From Bifidobacterium breve (GTDB taxonomy: Bacteria; Actinomycetota; Actinomycetes; UBA12327), in assembly GCA_943332445.1 (NCBI GenBank), contig CALQPL010000046.1, positions 1 to 7,478 on the forward strand: a DNA stretch of 7,478 nt, read 5' to 3'. The notes beneath the pieces were generated by a model. It had not been told where the DNA came from. It saw only the letters and a program-made list of their open reading frames with translations, and ran no database searches. Below, one piece after another: positions 1 to 7,473 of the stretch. Position numbers and translations under genes: made by a program. Numbering within the stretch: position 1 is the stretch's first letter; every line of letters starts with the position of its first letter.

Positions 1-1761
1 GGAGCCATGGAAAACGCCGGTTGTGTCACCTTCCACGAGGATTTGTTATTCCGTAGCAAGGTGACCGATGCTGCTTACGAGCAACGTTCTAACACCATCC
101 TTCACGAACTTGCTCACATGTGGTTTGGCAACCTCGTCACGATGACGTGGTGGGACGACCTGTGGCTCAACGAATCCTTCGCCGAATGGGCTTCACACTT
201 TGCGAACGTGCGTGCCACTCGATACACCGATGCCTGGACGAGTTTTTGCAATCAACGCAAAGCGTGGGCCTATCGGCAGGATCAACTTCCGTCCACACAC
301 CCCATCGCTGCCGACATGGTCGACCTTGATGCCGTGCGCGTGAACTTTGATGGCATTACCTACGCCAAGGGCGCATCCGCCTTGCGCCAACTGGTGGCTT
401 GGGTTGGCGAAGACGAGTTCTTGCAGGGTGTGCGCGAATACTTCGCAAAGCATGCCTGGGGAAACACCGAACTCACTGACCTGCTCACTGAATTGTCGGC
501 CGCCTCTGGTCGTGACCTGTCGGACTGGACCTCGCAATGGCTAGAAACAGCCGGCGTGAACACCTTGTTGCCCGATTTTGATCTCAACACCGACGGCACG
601 TACGCACGTTTTGCCGTTACGCAGTTGCCACCGACTAGTCCCGCTGGTCTTGAGCCGATCCTTCGCTCGCACCGCATCGCTATTGGTTTGTACAGCGACG
701 TAAACGGTCACCTCGAGCCCATCAAACGCATCGAAGTCGACATCACGGGTGCATCCTCTGATGTTCCTGAACTCGTTGGTGTCCAGCAGCCCGACCTGAT
801 TCTCCTTAACGATGGCGACCTAACGTTTGCCAAGATTCGACTCGACCAACGTTCCGCACAGACCAGTGCCGAACGCATGGGAGATGTCACTGACTCGTTG
901 GCCCGCGCACTGCTGTGGGGAGCGGCCTGGGACATGACGCGCGACGCCGAGATGCCTACGCGTCAATTCCTTGACCTCACGCTCAGTGCGATTCCACAAG
1001 AGGAATCCATCGGTGTGGTGCAACAAGGACTGCGCCAGGTCAAAGCAGCCCTGGACCAATACGCCGAGCCGAACTGGCGCAGCACCGGACTTGACCGCTT
1101 AGCAACAACGCTGGGTGACTGGATGATTGCCGCCGAGCCAGGCAGTGACCGCCAGCTCGCCTTTGTTCGCTCCTTTGTTTCTGCTTCCACCACCGACGAA
1201 CAGCTCCAGCGAGTAGAGGACATTCTTGAGGGTGCCGAAGTCCTGCCCGGTTTGACGTTGGACACCGACCTTCGTTGGGCATTACTGCAACGACTCGTGA
1301 GCGCAGGACGCAGCGATCTTGATCGCGTGACTGCGGAGTTGGCTCGTGACAACACCGCTACGGGACTGCGTCAGGCCGCGCTGGCTCGATCCAGCCGACC
1401 GACGGCACAGGCCAAGGCCGAAACGTGGGAGGCAGTGATTAACGACGCCTCACTTCCCAACGCGATGATCGGTTCCATGATCGGCGGGTTCTTGCACCCC
1501 GATCAGGTCGAACTCCTTAACCCTTACGTCGAAAAGTACTTTGCTATTGCCGACAATATTTGGAATGTGCGCACTCATGAAATTGCGCAAGACATCTTGA
1601 TGGGGCTATATCCGGTTTACAGCGTGGACCAATCAACGGTTGATGCTGCCGATGCGTTTTTGGCTCGCACTGACCTGGAGCCCACCGTGCGTCGGTTGGT
1701 TAGCGAAGGTCGTGACTCCACGGTTCGTGCCCTTAATGCGCGCGTATGTGATGGATCATGA
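1..1761 (+). CDS. pepN: Aminopeptidase N (M1 family zinc metallopeptidase), 5' truncated by window edge
   Basis: This cytosolic zinc aminopeptidase removes N-terminal residues from peptides in the last steps of protein turnover. The frame is open from base 1, and the first five codons read GAMEN, the substrate N-terminus-binding motif of M1 enzymes. The ATG at base 7 is the Met inside that motif, not a start. With G as residue 1, the zinc site HELAH is at 35-39 (His35, Glu36, His39), followed by the third ligand Glu58 in NESFAEW, giving HExxH-x18-E. Tyr121 in ITYAKGA matches the transition-state-stabilising Tyr of the family. Residues from about 266 (LILLNDGDLTFAKIRLD) to the end fit the helical ERAP1-like C-terminal domain of the S. 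lividans-type actinobacterial PepN. The visible part is 586 residues; family members are about 850, so roughly 260 N-terminal residues are missing. The stop overlaps the next gene's start by 4 bases. No frameshift or missing catalytic residue is seen. Confidence 0.96.
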   Translation, partial: GAMENAGCVTFHEDLLFRSKVTDAAYEQRSNTILHELAHMWFGNLVTMTWWDDLWLNESFAEWASHFANVRATRYTDAWTSFCNQRKAWAYRQDQLPSTHPIAADMVDLDAVRVNFDGITYAKGASALRQLVAWVGEDEFLQGVREYFAKHAWGNTELTDLLTELSAASGRDLSDWTSQWLETAGVNTLLPDFDLNTDGTYARFAVTQLPPTSPAGLEPILRSHRIAIGLYSDVNGHLEPIKRIEVDITGASSDVPELVGVQQPDLILLNDGDLTFAKIRLDQRSAQTSAERMGDVTDSLARALLWGAAWDMTRDAEMPTRQFLDLTLSAIPQEESIGVVQQGLRQVKAALDQYAEPNWRSTGLDRLATTLGDWMIAAEPGSDRQLAFVRSFVSASTTDEQLQRVEDILEGAEVLPGLTLDTDLRWALLQRLVSAGRSDLDRVTAELARDNTATGLRQAALARSSRPTAQAKAETWEAVINDASLPNAMIGSMIGGFLHPDQVELLNPYVEKYFAIADNIWNVRTHEIAQDILMGLYPVYSVDQSTVDAADAFLARTDLEPTVRRLVSEGRDSTVRALNARVCDGS

Positions 1762-3833
1762 ACTACCCCGAGGCTCCGCGGCTTGACCTCGTCGAGAACC
1801 TGCACGGCACCGATGTTGCCGATCCGTACCGCTGGCTCGAGGATGCTCAGGACCCCCGCACGATCACGTGGCTCTCCGCACAAGACACCTTGGTGGCTCA
1901 AGCCTGTGCCGAGTGGAGCACGTCGAGTCATTGGGAATCGCGTTTGCGCGACCTGATGTCGGCCGGCGCAATCTCGCCGCCGATTTGGCGTGGCGAACGC
2001 GCTTTCTTTATGCGTCGCACGGCTGAACAAGAACACGCACTCTTGCTCACCATTGATCCCGATGGCACCGAGCGCGTCCTGATTGACCCCATGGACTTGG
2101 ACTCACAAGGCCTGACCACCCTCGATACCTGGCAGCCGTCCAAAGAGGGCAACCTCTTGGCCTACCAAGTCTCCGAGGGTGGCAACGAGGAATCCATCTT
2201 GCGCGTCATGCGAGTCAGCGATGGAACCATCGTTGACGGACCTATTGATCGGGCGCGCTACTCACCGGTTGCGTGGTTGCCCGGCGAAGAAAAGTTTTAC
2301 TACGTACGTCGTGTTGACCCCAGCACCATCCCCGCTGAAGAAGAGCAGTACCACCGTCGCATTTGGCTTCACACTCTTGGTCAGCATCCCGACACCGACA
2401 TTGAAATCTTTGGCGCCGGCCAGACCATCACCAACTACTACGGCGTGGGCGTCAGTCGTGACGGTCGCTGGCTTGAAATCTCAGCGGCCGAAGGCACCGC
2501 GCCTCGCAACGACCTGTGGGTGGCAGATCTGTCCACCTGCGAACCGGAAGCTCCCGAACTGCGCGAAGTTCAAGTCGGAATTGATGCTCAAACTGGCTTG
2601 GAATTTGGTCGCGACGGGCGCATTTATGTCTTTACGGACCTTGATGCCCCTCGCGGGCGCATTTGTGTCACTGATGCCGACCACATGACCTCTGACCACT
2701 GGCGTGACTTGATTGCCCAAGATGACATCGCTGTGCTCGATGGATTTGGCATCTTGGATGGGCCCGAACTTGACGAACCGGTGATGTTGGCGACGTGGAC
2801 CCGACACAGCGTGGGTGAAATCACGGTGCATCGCCTAGAGGATGGAAAGCAAACCGGCGTTGTCCCCGCTCCTGGCGTGGGAACTCTCGGCGGAATCGTT
2901 GAACGCCCCGAAGGTGGACACGAAGCCTGGTTTAGCTACTCCGACTACACCACACCCAGCAGCATTCAACACTTCGATGCGCGCACGATGACCACATCGT
3001 TGTGGGCTAACGCGCCGGGCACTGTCGTCGTCCCTTCAGTATCAACACAACAAGTGGTCTACTCGTCAAAAGATGGCACGCAGGTTCACATGTTTGTCAT
3101 CTCACCGAGCACAACACCCGACAAGCCACGACCGACCATCCTCTATGGCTACGGCGGCTTCGGCTTGCCACTCTCCCCTGGTTTTTCGGCAAGCATCTTG
3201 GCCTGGGTTGAAGCCGGTGGCGTCTACGTAGTGACTAATTTGCGCGGAGGCGGCGAAGAAGGCGAACAGTGGCACCGCGACGGAATGCTGGGTAACAAGC
3301 AAAACGTCTTCGATGATTTTCACGCTGCCGCGGAGTACCTCATCGCCCACGGCTGGACTAGCCCAAGCCAACTGGGGATCAGCGGTGGCTCGAACGGTGG
3401 CCTGCTCGTCGGCGCAGCCCTGGTTCAACGCCCCGATCTGTATCGCAGCGTGGTGTGTTCGGCTCCGCTGTTGGACATGATCCGATTTGAAACCTCTGGA
3501 CTGGGTGCTACCTGGAATGTTGAATACGGCAGCGCGTCAATTGCCGAGGAATTCGAGTGGCTGCGTGCGTACTCGCCGTACCACCATGTGGCTGAGGGAA
3601 CGCATTACCCAGCCGTTCTCTTCACCGTCTTTGATCAAGACACTCGCGTTGATCCGATGCATGCGCGCAAGATGTGTGCCGCACTCCAACATGCCAACAC
3701 CGGTGATCATCCGATCTTGTTACGACGAGAAAGCGATGTAGGTCATGGTGCGCGATCGTTGAGCCGAAGCATCGGCCTCACCGTCGATACGTTGGCCTTT
3801 ACCGCTCACGAACTCGGTCTGGACGTTACGTAG
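1758..3833 (+). CDS. Prolyl oligopeptidase (S9A family serine peptidase)
   Basis: This 691-residue serine peptidase should cut short peptides on the C-terminal side of internal proline. The length is normal for S9A. The N-terminus carries the family motif DPYRWLED (22-29). About 75-420 should form the seven-bladed propeller that limits substrates to short peptides; FTDLDAPRGRI at 292-302 is a typical S9A stretch. The C-terminal alpha/beta hydrolase domain has YGYGGF (463-468; Tyr465 aligns with the oxyanion-hole Tyr), the nucleophile Ser545 in GGSNGG, Asp628 in DQDTRVDP and His663 in GHGA. Trp586 and Arg630 align with the proline-stacking Trp595 and the Arg643 of porcine prolyl oligopeptidase, which favours prolyl oligopeptidase over oligopeptidase B. 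No signal peptide is visible, so it is probably cytosolic. The start ATG lies in an ATGA overlap with the pepN stop, and no strong Shine-Dalgarno sequence is evident, so translational coupling to pepN is likely. Its 3' end overlaps the convergent globin gene by 8 bases. Confidence 0.95.
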   Translation: MNYPEAPRLDLVENLHGTDVADPYRWLEDAQDPRTITWLSAQDTLVAQACAEWSTSSHWESRLRDLMSAGAISPPIWRGERAFFMRRTAEQEHALLLTIDPDGTERVLIDPMDLDSQGLTTLDTWQPSKEGNLLAYQVSEGGNEESILRVMRVSDGTIVDGPIDRARYSPVAWLPGEEKFYYVRRVDPSTIPAEEEQYHRRIWLHTLGQHPDTDIEIFGAGQTITNYYGVGVSRDGRWLEISAAEGTAPRNDLWVADLSTCEPEAPELREVQVGIDAQTGLEFGRDGRIYVFTDLDAPRGRICVTDADHMTSDHWRDLIAQDDIAVLDGFGILDGPELDEPVMLATWTRHSVGEITVHRLEDGKQTGVVPAPGVGTLGGIVERPEGGHEAWFSYSDYTTPSSIQHFDARTMTTSLWANAPGTVVVPSVSTQQVVYSSKDGTQVHMFVISPSTTPDKPRPTILYGYGGFGLPLSPGFSASILAWVEAGGVYVVTNLRGGGEEGEQWHRDGMLGNKQNVFDDFHAAAEYLIAHGWTSPSQLGISGGSNGGLLVGAALVQRPDLYRSVVCSAPLLDMIRFETSGLGATWNVEYGSASIAEEFEWLRAYSPYHHVAEGTHYPAVLFTVFDQDTRVDPMHARKMCAALQHANTGDHPILLRRESDVGHGARSLSRSIGLTVDTLAFTAHELGLDVT

Positions 3834-4242
3834 CCCAACGGCCCGAGTCAGGGCCAGGTGTGTTGACCATCGCGTACGCAGCGTCAACGAGGTATTCCCA
3901 CAGCTCTTCATCGAGCTCCGGGGCAAGTCGAATCGAATCCACGGCCTTACGCATGTGATCAAGCCACTTGTCGCGCGCTTCTGGAGTGATCGGGAACTCT
4001 GCGTGGCGCATGCGCAGGCGGGGGTGACCGCGTTGTTCCGAATACGTCTTGGGTCCACCCCAATATTGCTCAAGGAACCAACGCAGGCGGTCTTCGGCCG
4101 GACCCAAATCCGCGTCGGGGTACATCGGTCGGATGAGTTCATCGTCAGCGATGGCGTCATAGAACCCGCGGACCATCGTGCTGAAGGCCTCTGCCCCGCC
4201 GAAACGGTCGAAGAATGTATCGCTCACGTCTCTATTGTCCAC
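3826..4242 (-). CDS. glbO: Group II truncated haemoglobin (trHbO)
   Basis: This small cytosolic haem protein has a 2-on-2 globin fold; relatives bind O2, NO and peroxide and are linked to oxidative and nitrosative stress. It has 138 codons from the first in-frame GTG at 4242. The core WFLEQYWGGPKTYSEQRGHP (55-74) and RLRMRHAEF are nearly identical to M. tuberculosis GlbO as I recall it. Key haem-pocket residues are present: TyrB10 (Tyr28), TyrCD1 (Tyr41), proximal HisF8 (His80) and TrpG8 (Trp93). All four sit exactly five residues later than in the M. tuberculosis protein, so the second GTG, at 4227 (mature start SDTFFDRFGG), is a credible alternative. A GGGGAG lies 13 bases before the first GTG, which is rather far. 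An in-frame TGA just upstream rules out anything longer. The C-terminus runs about ten residues past the mycobacterial end, and this tail overlaps the stop of the convergent peptidase gene. It follows the SDR gene by 25 bases and is probably on the same transcript. Confidence 0.95.
   Translation of the reverse strand: MDNRDVSDTFFDRFGGAEAFSTMVRGFYDAIADDELIRPMYPDADLGPAEDRLRWFLEQYWGGPKTYSEQRGHPRLRMRHAEFPITPEARDKWLDHMRKAVDSIRLAPELDEELWEYLVDAAYAMVNTPGPDSGRWAT
3840..3855. other. Short GC-rich hairpin at the convergent gene ends
   Basis: GGCCC (3840-3844) and GGGCC (3851-3855) flank the 6-base loop GAGTCA. The hairpin starts 7 bases after the prolyl oligopeptidase stop, inside the end of the globin gene. 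A hairpin there could serve the plus-strand transcript as a weak terminator or 3'-end stabiliser. However, the stem is only 5 bp and no T tract follows, so a terminator call is not supported. Confidence 0.3.
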
Positions 4243-4255
4243 TGAGCGTCAATGA

Positions 4256-4261
4256 CTCCCC
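4256..4261 (-). promoter_or_regulatory. Possible ribosome binding site of glbO
   Basis: The minus strand reads GGGGAG between the SDR stop and the first globin GTG. The spacing to that GTG (4242) is 13 bases, longer than usual, and to the alternative GTG (4227) it is 28 bases. It is the only clear Shine-Dalgarno-like run in the gap and mildly favours the upstream start. Translational coupling to the SDR gene 25 bases upstream is also possible. Confidence 0.4.
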
Positions 4262-4267
4262 AGCGGG

Positions 4268-5746
4268 CTACGAATGCGCCACAGTCTTTGACTGTGCGGC
4301 CTTAGCAATATTGCGCACCATGGCCCCGAACACGAAGACATGGAAAATCGACACCGACCACCAGTAACTGTGACCGGCCAGTCCTCGGGGGTAAAAGATC
4401 GCTCGTTGGTGATACAGCGTCTTGCCGGTCTCACTGGTGCGCACTTCCATTTCGAGCCAGGCCAGACCTGGCAGTTTCATTTCCGCACGCAACCGCAATA
4501 GGTGACCTGGAATCAGTTCTTCTACTCGCCAGAAATCAACCGGCTCACCAACCATCAGGTGATGAGGGTCGCGGCGACCGCGGCGCAATCCCACGCCGCC
4601 AATCACTCGATCAAAGAGACCACGGATTTCCCACGCAAAGGGGAACGAATACCACCCGTTACCACCGCCGACACCTTCAATCACCGCCCACAACTGCTCC
4701 GGCGATGCATCGACTTCGCTCTCTCGCTCGTCGGTGTACAGCGATCCACCTGCCCAATCAGGGTCAGTAGGCAATGGATCGGAGGGAACTCCGGAGATCG
4801 ATGCTTGCGACCACCGCGTGACGACTTGGGCATCCCGGATGCGCTGCAGGGCCAATGACACGGCATCAACAAATCCGAGTAAGCCTTCCGGCGGGTCAGG
4901 TATGAACTGCGCAATGTCGTGTTCTTGACACACTGATTCGTTGCGTAGTGAATCCACCAGCGGTCGGGCGGTTGCTGTTGGCAATGGCGTCACCACTCCC
5001 ACCCACCGACTCGACAGGCGTGGCGTGAGGACCGGAACATTGACGATCAACCTCTTTCGCAGACCAGCCGCGCGCGCATACTGCTGCATCATGTCTTCGT
5101 AGGTGATGACGTCAGGGCCGCCGATGTCAAAGGGACGATTGATGCGGCCCGGAATCGAAGCACTGGCTACTAAATAACGAAGGACGTCGCGAATGGCGAT
5201 CGGTTGGGTGCGCGTGTTCACCCACTTTGGCGTGACCATCGCCGGCAATCTCTCCGTCAGATAGCGCACCATTTCAAAGGACAATGAGCCGGAACCAATA
5301 ATGACCGCGGCTCGCAACACGATCGTCGGAACTGCACACGAGAGCAGGATGTCCTCGACCTCAAGTCGCGACTTCATATGTGCGGACAAGTCCTCGTCGT
5401 GGGTGAGTCCGCCGAGATAAATGATCCGGCCCAGGTGTGTGGCCTCGGCCGCTGCGGCAAAGGCCTGCGCGATGCGAGTCTCGGTGGATTCAAAATCAGG
5501 ACCACTACCCAGCGAGTGCATCAGGTAGTACGCCACATCCATGCCCTCGAGGGCTCGCTCCACGGCTTGCTGGTCGCCCGCATCAGCAACGGCGACTTCG
5601 ACTTGATCAATCCAGGGGAAATCGCGAAGGCGCTCAGGGTGACGCACCATGACGCGCACTTCATGGCCGGCAGCCAAGAGCTCAGGGATTAAGCGACCAC
5701 CGACATAGCCAGTAGCACCGGTCACCAGACACTTGATCGCAGCCAT
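4268..5746 (-). CDS. Atypical SDR / NAD(P)-binding protein with C-terminal DUF2867 domain (YbjT-like)
   Basis: This is a predicted NAD(P)-binding protein of unknown substrate with 492 residues. Residues 4-16 (IKCLVTGATGYVG) form the first strand and glycine-rich dinucleotide loop of an extended or atypical Rossmann-fold SDR. The NmrA/YbjT-like domain runs to about 310, with PFDIGGPDVITYEDMM (205-220) typical of this group. About 342-485 match the DUF2867 (START/SRPBCC-like) domain seen in E. coli YbjT, including GGGNGWYSFPFAWEIRGLFD and a PGLAWLEMEV segment. The YxxxK catalytic pair of classical SDRs is not seen: the equivalent region reads AHMKSRLEVED (122-132), with His at the Tyr position and Lys125 nearby. 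A hydrophobic, aromatic stretch at about 459-476 could touch a membrane. I chose the ATG at 5746 because the fold begins three residues later. The frame stays open to a GTG at 5821, but those 25 extra residues have no family look and would overlap ettA. The Shine-Dalgarno sequence is weak (AAAGAG about 17 bases upstream). Cotranscription with ettA is likely. Confidence 0.9.
   Translation of the reverse strand: MAAIKCLVTGATGYVGGRLIPELLAAGHEVRVMVRHPERLRDFPWIDQVEVAVADAGDQQAVERALEGMDVAYYLMHSLGSGPDFESTETRIAQAFAAAAEATHLGRIIYLGGLTHDEDLSAHMKSRLEVEDILLSCAVPTIVLRAAVIIGSGSLSFEMVRYLTERLPAMVTPKWVNTRTQPIAIRDVLRYLVASASIPGRINRPFDIGGPDVITYEDMMQQYARAAGLRKRLIVNVPVLTPRLSSRWVGVVTPLPTATARPLVDSLRNESVCQEHDIAQFIPDPPEGLLGFVDAVSLALQRIRDAQVVTRWSQASISGVPSDPLPTDPDWAGGSLYTDERESEVDASPEQLWAVIEGVGGGNGWYSFPFAWEIRGLFDRVIGGVGLRRGRRDPHHLMVGEPVDFWRVEELIPGHLLRLRAEMKLPGLAWLEMEVRTSETGKTLYHQRAIFYPRGLAGHSYWWSVSIFHVFVFGAMVRNIAKAAQSKTVAHS
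4280..4296 (-). other. Perfect 7-bp inverted repeat at the end of the SDR gene
   Basis: CACAGTC (4280-4286) and GACTGTG (4290-4296) are perfect inverted repeats around a 3-base loop. They lie in the last codons of the SDR gene, about ten bases before its stop and about 40 bases before the globin start. No T run follows on either strand, so it is not a standard intrinsic terminator. It could form a small RNA hairpin between two cotranscribed genes, or be a chance product of coding sequence. Confidence 0.35.
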
Positions 5747-5789
5747 GAGACAAGTCTTACGCTCTTTGGCCTGCTTTGCTCGGTGAAAG

Positions 5790-7460
5790 TTACCCGCGGG
5801 TGAGTTTGCGGTACGTCGCACGATGCGGACGAGCCGCGTCAGGACCTAAGCGCTCAATCTTGTTGGCCTCATAGGACTCAAAGTTGCCCTCAAACCAGAA
5901 CCACTTGGATTCGCCCTCGTAGGCCAGAATGTGAGTTGCCACTCGGTCCAGGAACCAGCGATCGTGGCTGACCACTACCGCGCAACCGGGAAATTCCAAC
6001 AATGCGTTCTCCAACGAGGACAGCGTTTCCACGTCCAGGTCGTTCGTCGGTTCGTCCAAGAGCAAGAGGTTTCCACCCTGCTTCAGAGTCAAAGCCAAGT
6101 TCAACCGGTTGCGCTCACCACCGGAGAGAACACCGGCTGGCTTTTGCTGATCGGGGCCTTTGAATCCGAAAGCAGATACGTAAGCACGCGAGGGCATTTC
6201 GACATTGCCGACCTTGATCCAGTCCAAACCATCGGACACGACTTCCCACAGCGTTTTCTCGGCTTCAATGCCGCCACGGTTCTGATCGACATAGGAGGTC
6301 TTGACCGTCTCGCCGACCTTGATGGAGCCTTCGTCGGGCTGCTCTTCGCCGGTGATCATGCGGAACAAGGTCGTCTTACCCGCACCGTTAGGACCGATCA
6401 CGCCGACAATGCCGTTGCGCGGCAGCGTGAACGACAAGTCATCGATGAGCACGCGCTCACCAAAGCCCTTGGTCAGGTGCTCAACTTCCACCACCACATT
6501 GCCCAATCGCGGGCCGGGCGGAATTTGAATCTCTTCCATATCCAGCTTGCGGGCCTTGTCGGCCTCCGCAGCCATCTCTTCGTAACGCGACAAGCGCGCC
6601 TTGCTCTTGGCCTGACGGCCCTTAGCACTGGAGCGCACCCATTCGAGTTCTTCCTTGATGCGCTTGGCTCGCTTAGCGTCCTTTTGGCCTTCGACCTTCA
6701 TGCGCTCAGCCTTGGTCTGAAGGTACGTCGAGTAGTTGCCTTCGTAGGGGTAGGCCCGGCCACGGTCGAGCTCAAGAATCCACTGCGCAACGTTGTCGAG
6801 GAAGTACCGGTCGTGGGTTACCGCGACCACGGTTCCTGGGTACTTCTCGAGGTGTTGCTCCAGCCACAGCACGGACTCAGCATCCAAGTGGTTGGTCGGT
6901 TCGTCGAGCAGCAAAAGGTCAGGGGCTTGCAAAAGCAGGCGACACAACGCGATGCGTCGACGCTCACCACCAGAGAGCACCGTGACGTCAGCATCGCCTG
7001 GCGGGCAACGCAGTGCATCCATGGCTTGCTCAATTTGCGAGTCAAGGTCCCAGGCGTTGCGGTGATCGAGTTGTTCCTGCAACGTGCCCATTTGGGCGAG
7101 AAGGGTGTCGAAGTCCGCATCGGGTTCACCGAGCTTGGCGGAAATGTCATTGAACTCGTGCAACATGGCGATGGTTTCGGCCACGCCATCTTCCACGTTT
7201 TCTAGCGCGGTCTTGGTTGGGTCGAGTTCGGGCTCCTGCAGCAAGATCCCGACCGAATACCCGGGAGACAAGGTGGCGTCACCGTTAGACGCGGTATCCA
7301 AGCCAGCCATGATTTTCAAGACCGTGGACTTACCAGCACCGTTAGGGCCGACCACACCAATTTTTGCGCCGGGAAAGAACGCCAGCGTCACGTCATCAAG
7401 GATGACCTTGTCGCCGTGCGCCTTGCGCGCCTTGTACATCTGATAAATGAACTCCGCCAT
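5790..7460 (-). CDS. ettA: Energy-dependent translational throttle protein EttA (ABC-F ATPase)
   Basis: This ABC-F protein binds the ribosomal E site and gates the first steps of elongation according to the ATP/ADP ratio. It is cytosolic and has no membrane domain. The 556 residues match the family length (about 555 in E. coli). Cassette 1 has Walker A GPNGAGKST (38-46), signature LSGGE (162-166), Walker B LLLLDEP with catalytic Glu187, and His216. Cassette 2 has Walker A GPNGAGKTT (356-364), LSGGE (445-449), Glu470 and His499. Between the cassettes lies the charged helical P-site tRNA-interacting linker (about 240-322), with EWVRSSAKGRQAKSKARLSR (273-292) typical of EttA. About 92-140 would hold the arm that contacts L1. 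The end, RLGPDAARPHRATYRKLTRG, is also typical. The ATG at 7460 is preferred over a GTG at 7466 because it gives the family N-terminus MAEFIYQM and a well-spaced AGGGTGGG. The promoter lies outside the window. It leads a run of three minus-strand genes. Confidence 0.96.
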   Translation of the reverse strand: MAEFIYQMYKARKAHGDKVILDDVTLAFFPGAKIGVVGPNGAGKSTVLKIMAGLDTASNGDATLSPGYSVGILLQEPELDPTKTALENVEDGVAETIAMLHEFNDISAKLGEPDADFDTLLAQMGTLQEQLDHRNAWDLDSQIEQAMDALRCPPGDADVTVLSGGERRRIALCRLLLQAPDLLLLDEPTNHLDAESVLWLEQHLEKYPGTVVAVTHDRYFLDNVAQWILELDRGRAYPYEGNYSTYLQTKAERMKVEGQKDAKRAKRIKEELEWVRSSAKGRQAKSKARLSRYEEMAAEADKARKLDMEEIQIPPGPRLGNVVVEVEHLTKGFGERVLIDDLSFTLPRNGIVGVIGPNGAGKTTLFRMITGEEQPDEGSIKVGETVKTSYVDQNRGGIEAEKTLWEVVSDGLDWIKVGNVEMPSRAYVSAFGFKGPDQQKPAGVLSGGERNRLNLALTLKQGGNLLLLDEPTNDLDVETLSSLENALLEFPGCAVVVSHDRWFLDRVATHILAYEGESKWFWFEGNFESYEANKIERLGPDAARPHRATYRKLTRG

Positions 7461-7465
7461 AAGCA

Positions 7466-7473
7466 CCCACCCT
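7466..7473 (-). promoter_or_regulatory. Ribosome binding site of ettA
   Basis: The minus strand reads AGGGTGGG here. Its AGGG ends 9 bases before the ATG at 7460. The competing in-frame GTG at 7464-7466 overlaps this purine-rich run, so it could not use it as a ribosome binding site. This decides the start. Confidence 0.65.

Noticed and set aside
7..9. ATG at 7 as a translation start for the aminopeptidase.
   Set aside because: It is the Met of the GAMEN motif. The frame is open to base 1 and the N-terminal domain is missing, so the gene continues to the left of the window.
2179..2688. A 169-codon open frame within the prolyl oligopeptidase gene in another frame, and similar shorter frames elsewhere.
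   Set aside because: They lie inside intact, recognisable genes. Their protein sequences are low-complexity and carry no family motif I recognise.
1758..3833. Oligopeptidase B (Arg/Lys-specific S9A) instead of prolyl oligopeptidase.
   Set aside because: Trp586 in the ATWNVEYG segment matches the proline-stacking Trp of prolyl oligopeptidase. The Glu-rich S1 segment expected of oligopeptidase B is not seen there.
5792..5801. The 10-base palindrome ACCCGCGGGT at the ettA stop codon, considered as a terminator or operator.
   Set aside because: There is no loop or T tract, and most of it encodes the conserved ettA C-terminus (TRG), so coding constraint explains it.
5747..5821. N-terminal extension of the SDR from a GTG at 5821.
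   Set aside because: The 25 extra residues are basic, look like no SDR N-terminus and would overlap the ettA 3' end by 32 bases. The Rossmann fold starts right after the ATG at 5746.
5931..7205. A 424-codon open frame on the plus strand, antisense to ettA.
   Set aside because: It lies wholly within a well-conserved ABC-F gene. Its protein shows mirror images of the ABC motifs, with similar segments appearing twice (for example VVRRFVQEQEV and VVGRFVEQQKV) where the two Walker B regions lie. This is the usual artefact of antisense frames in GC-rich duplicated ATPases.
5790..7460. Annotation as an ABC transporter or macrolide-resistance ATPase.
   Set aside because: There is no transmembrane domain or partner permease. 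The length, the linker sequence and both ends match EttA rather than resistance ABC-F proteins.
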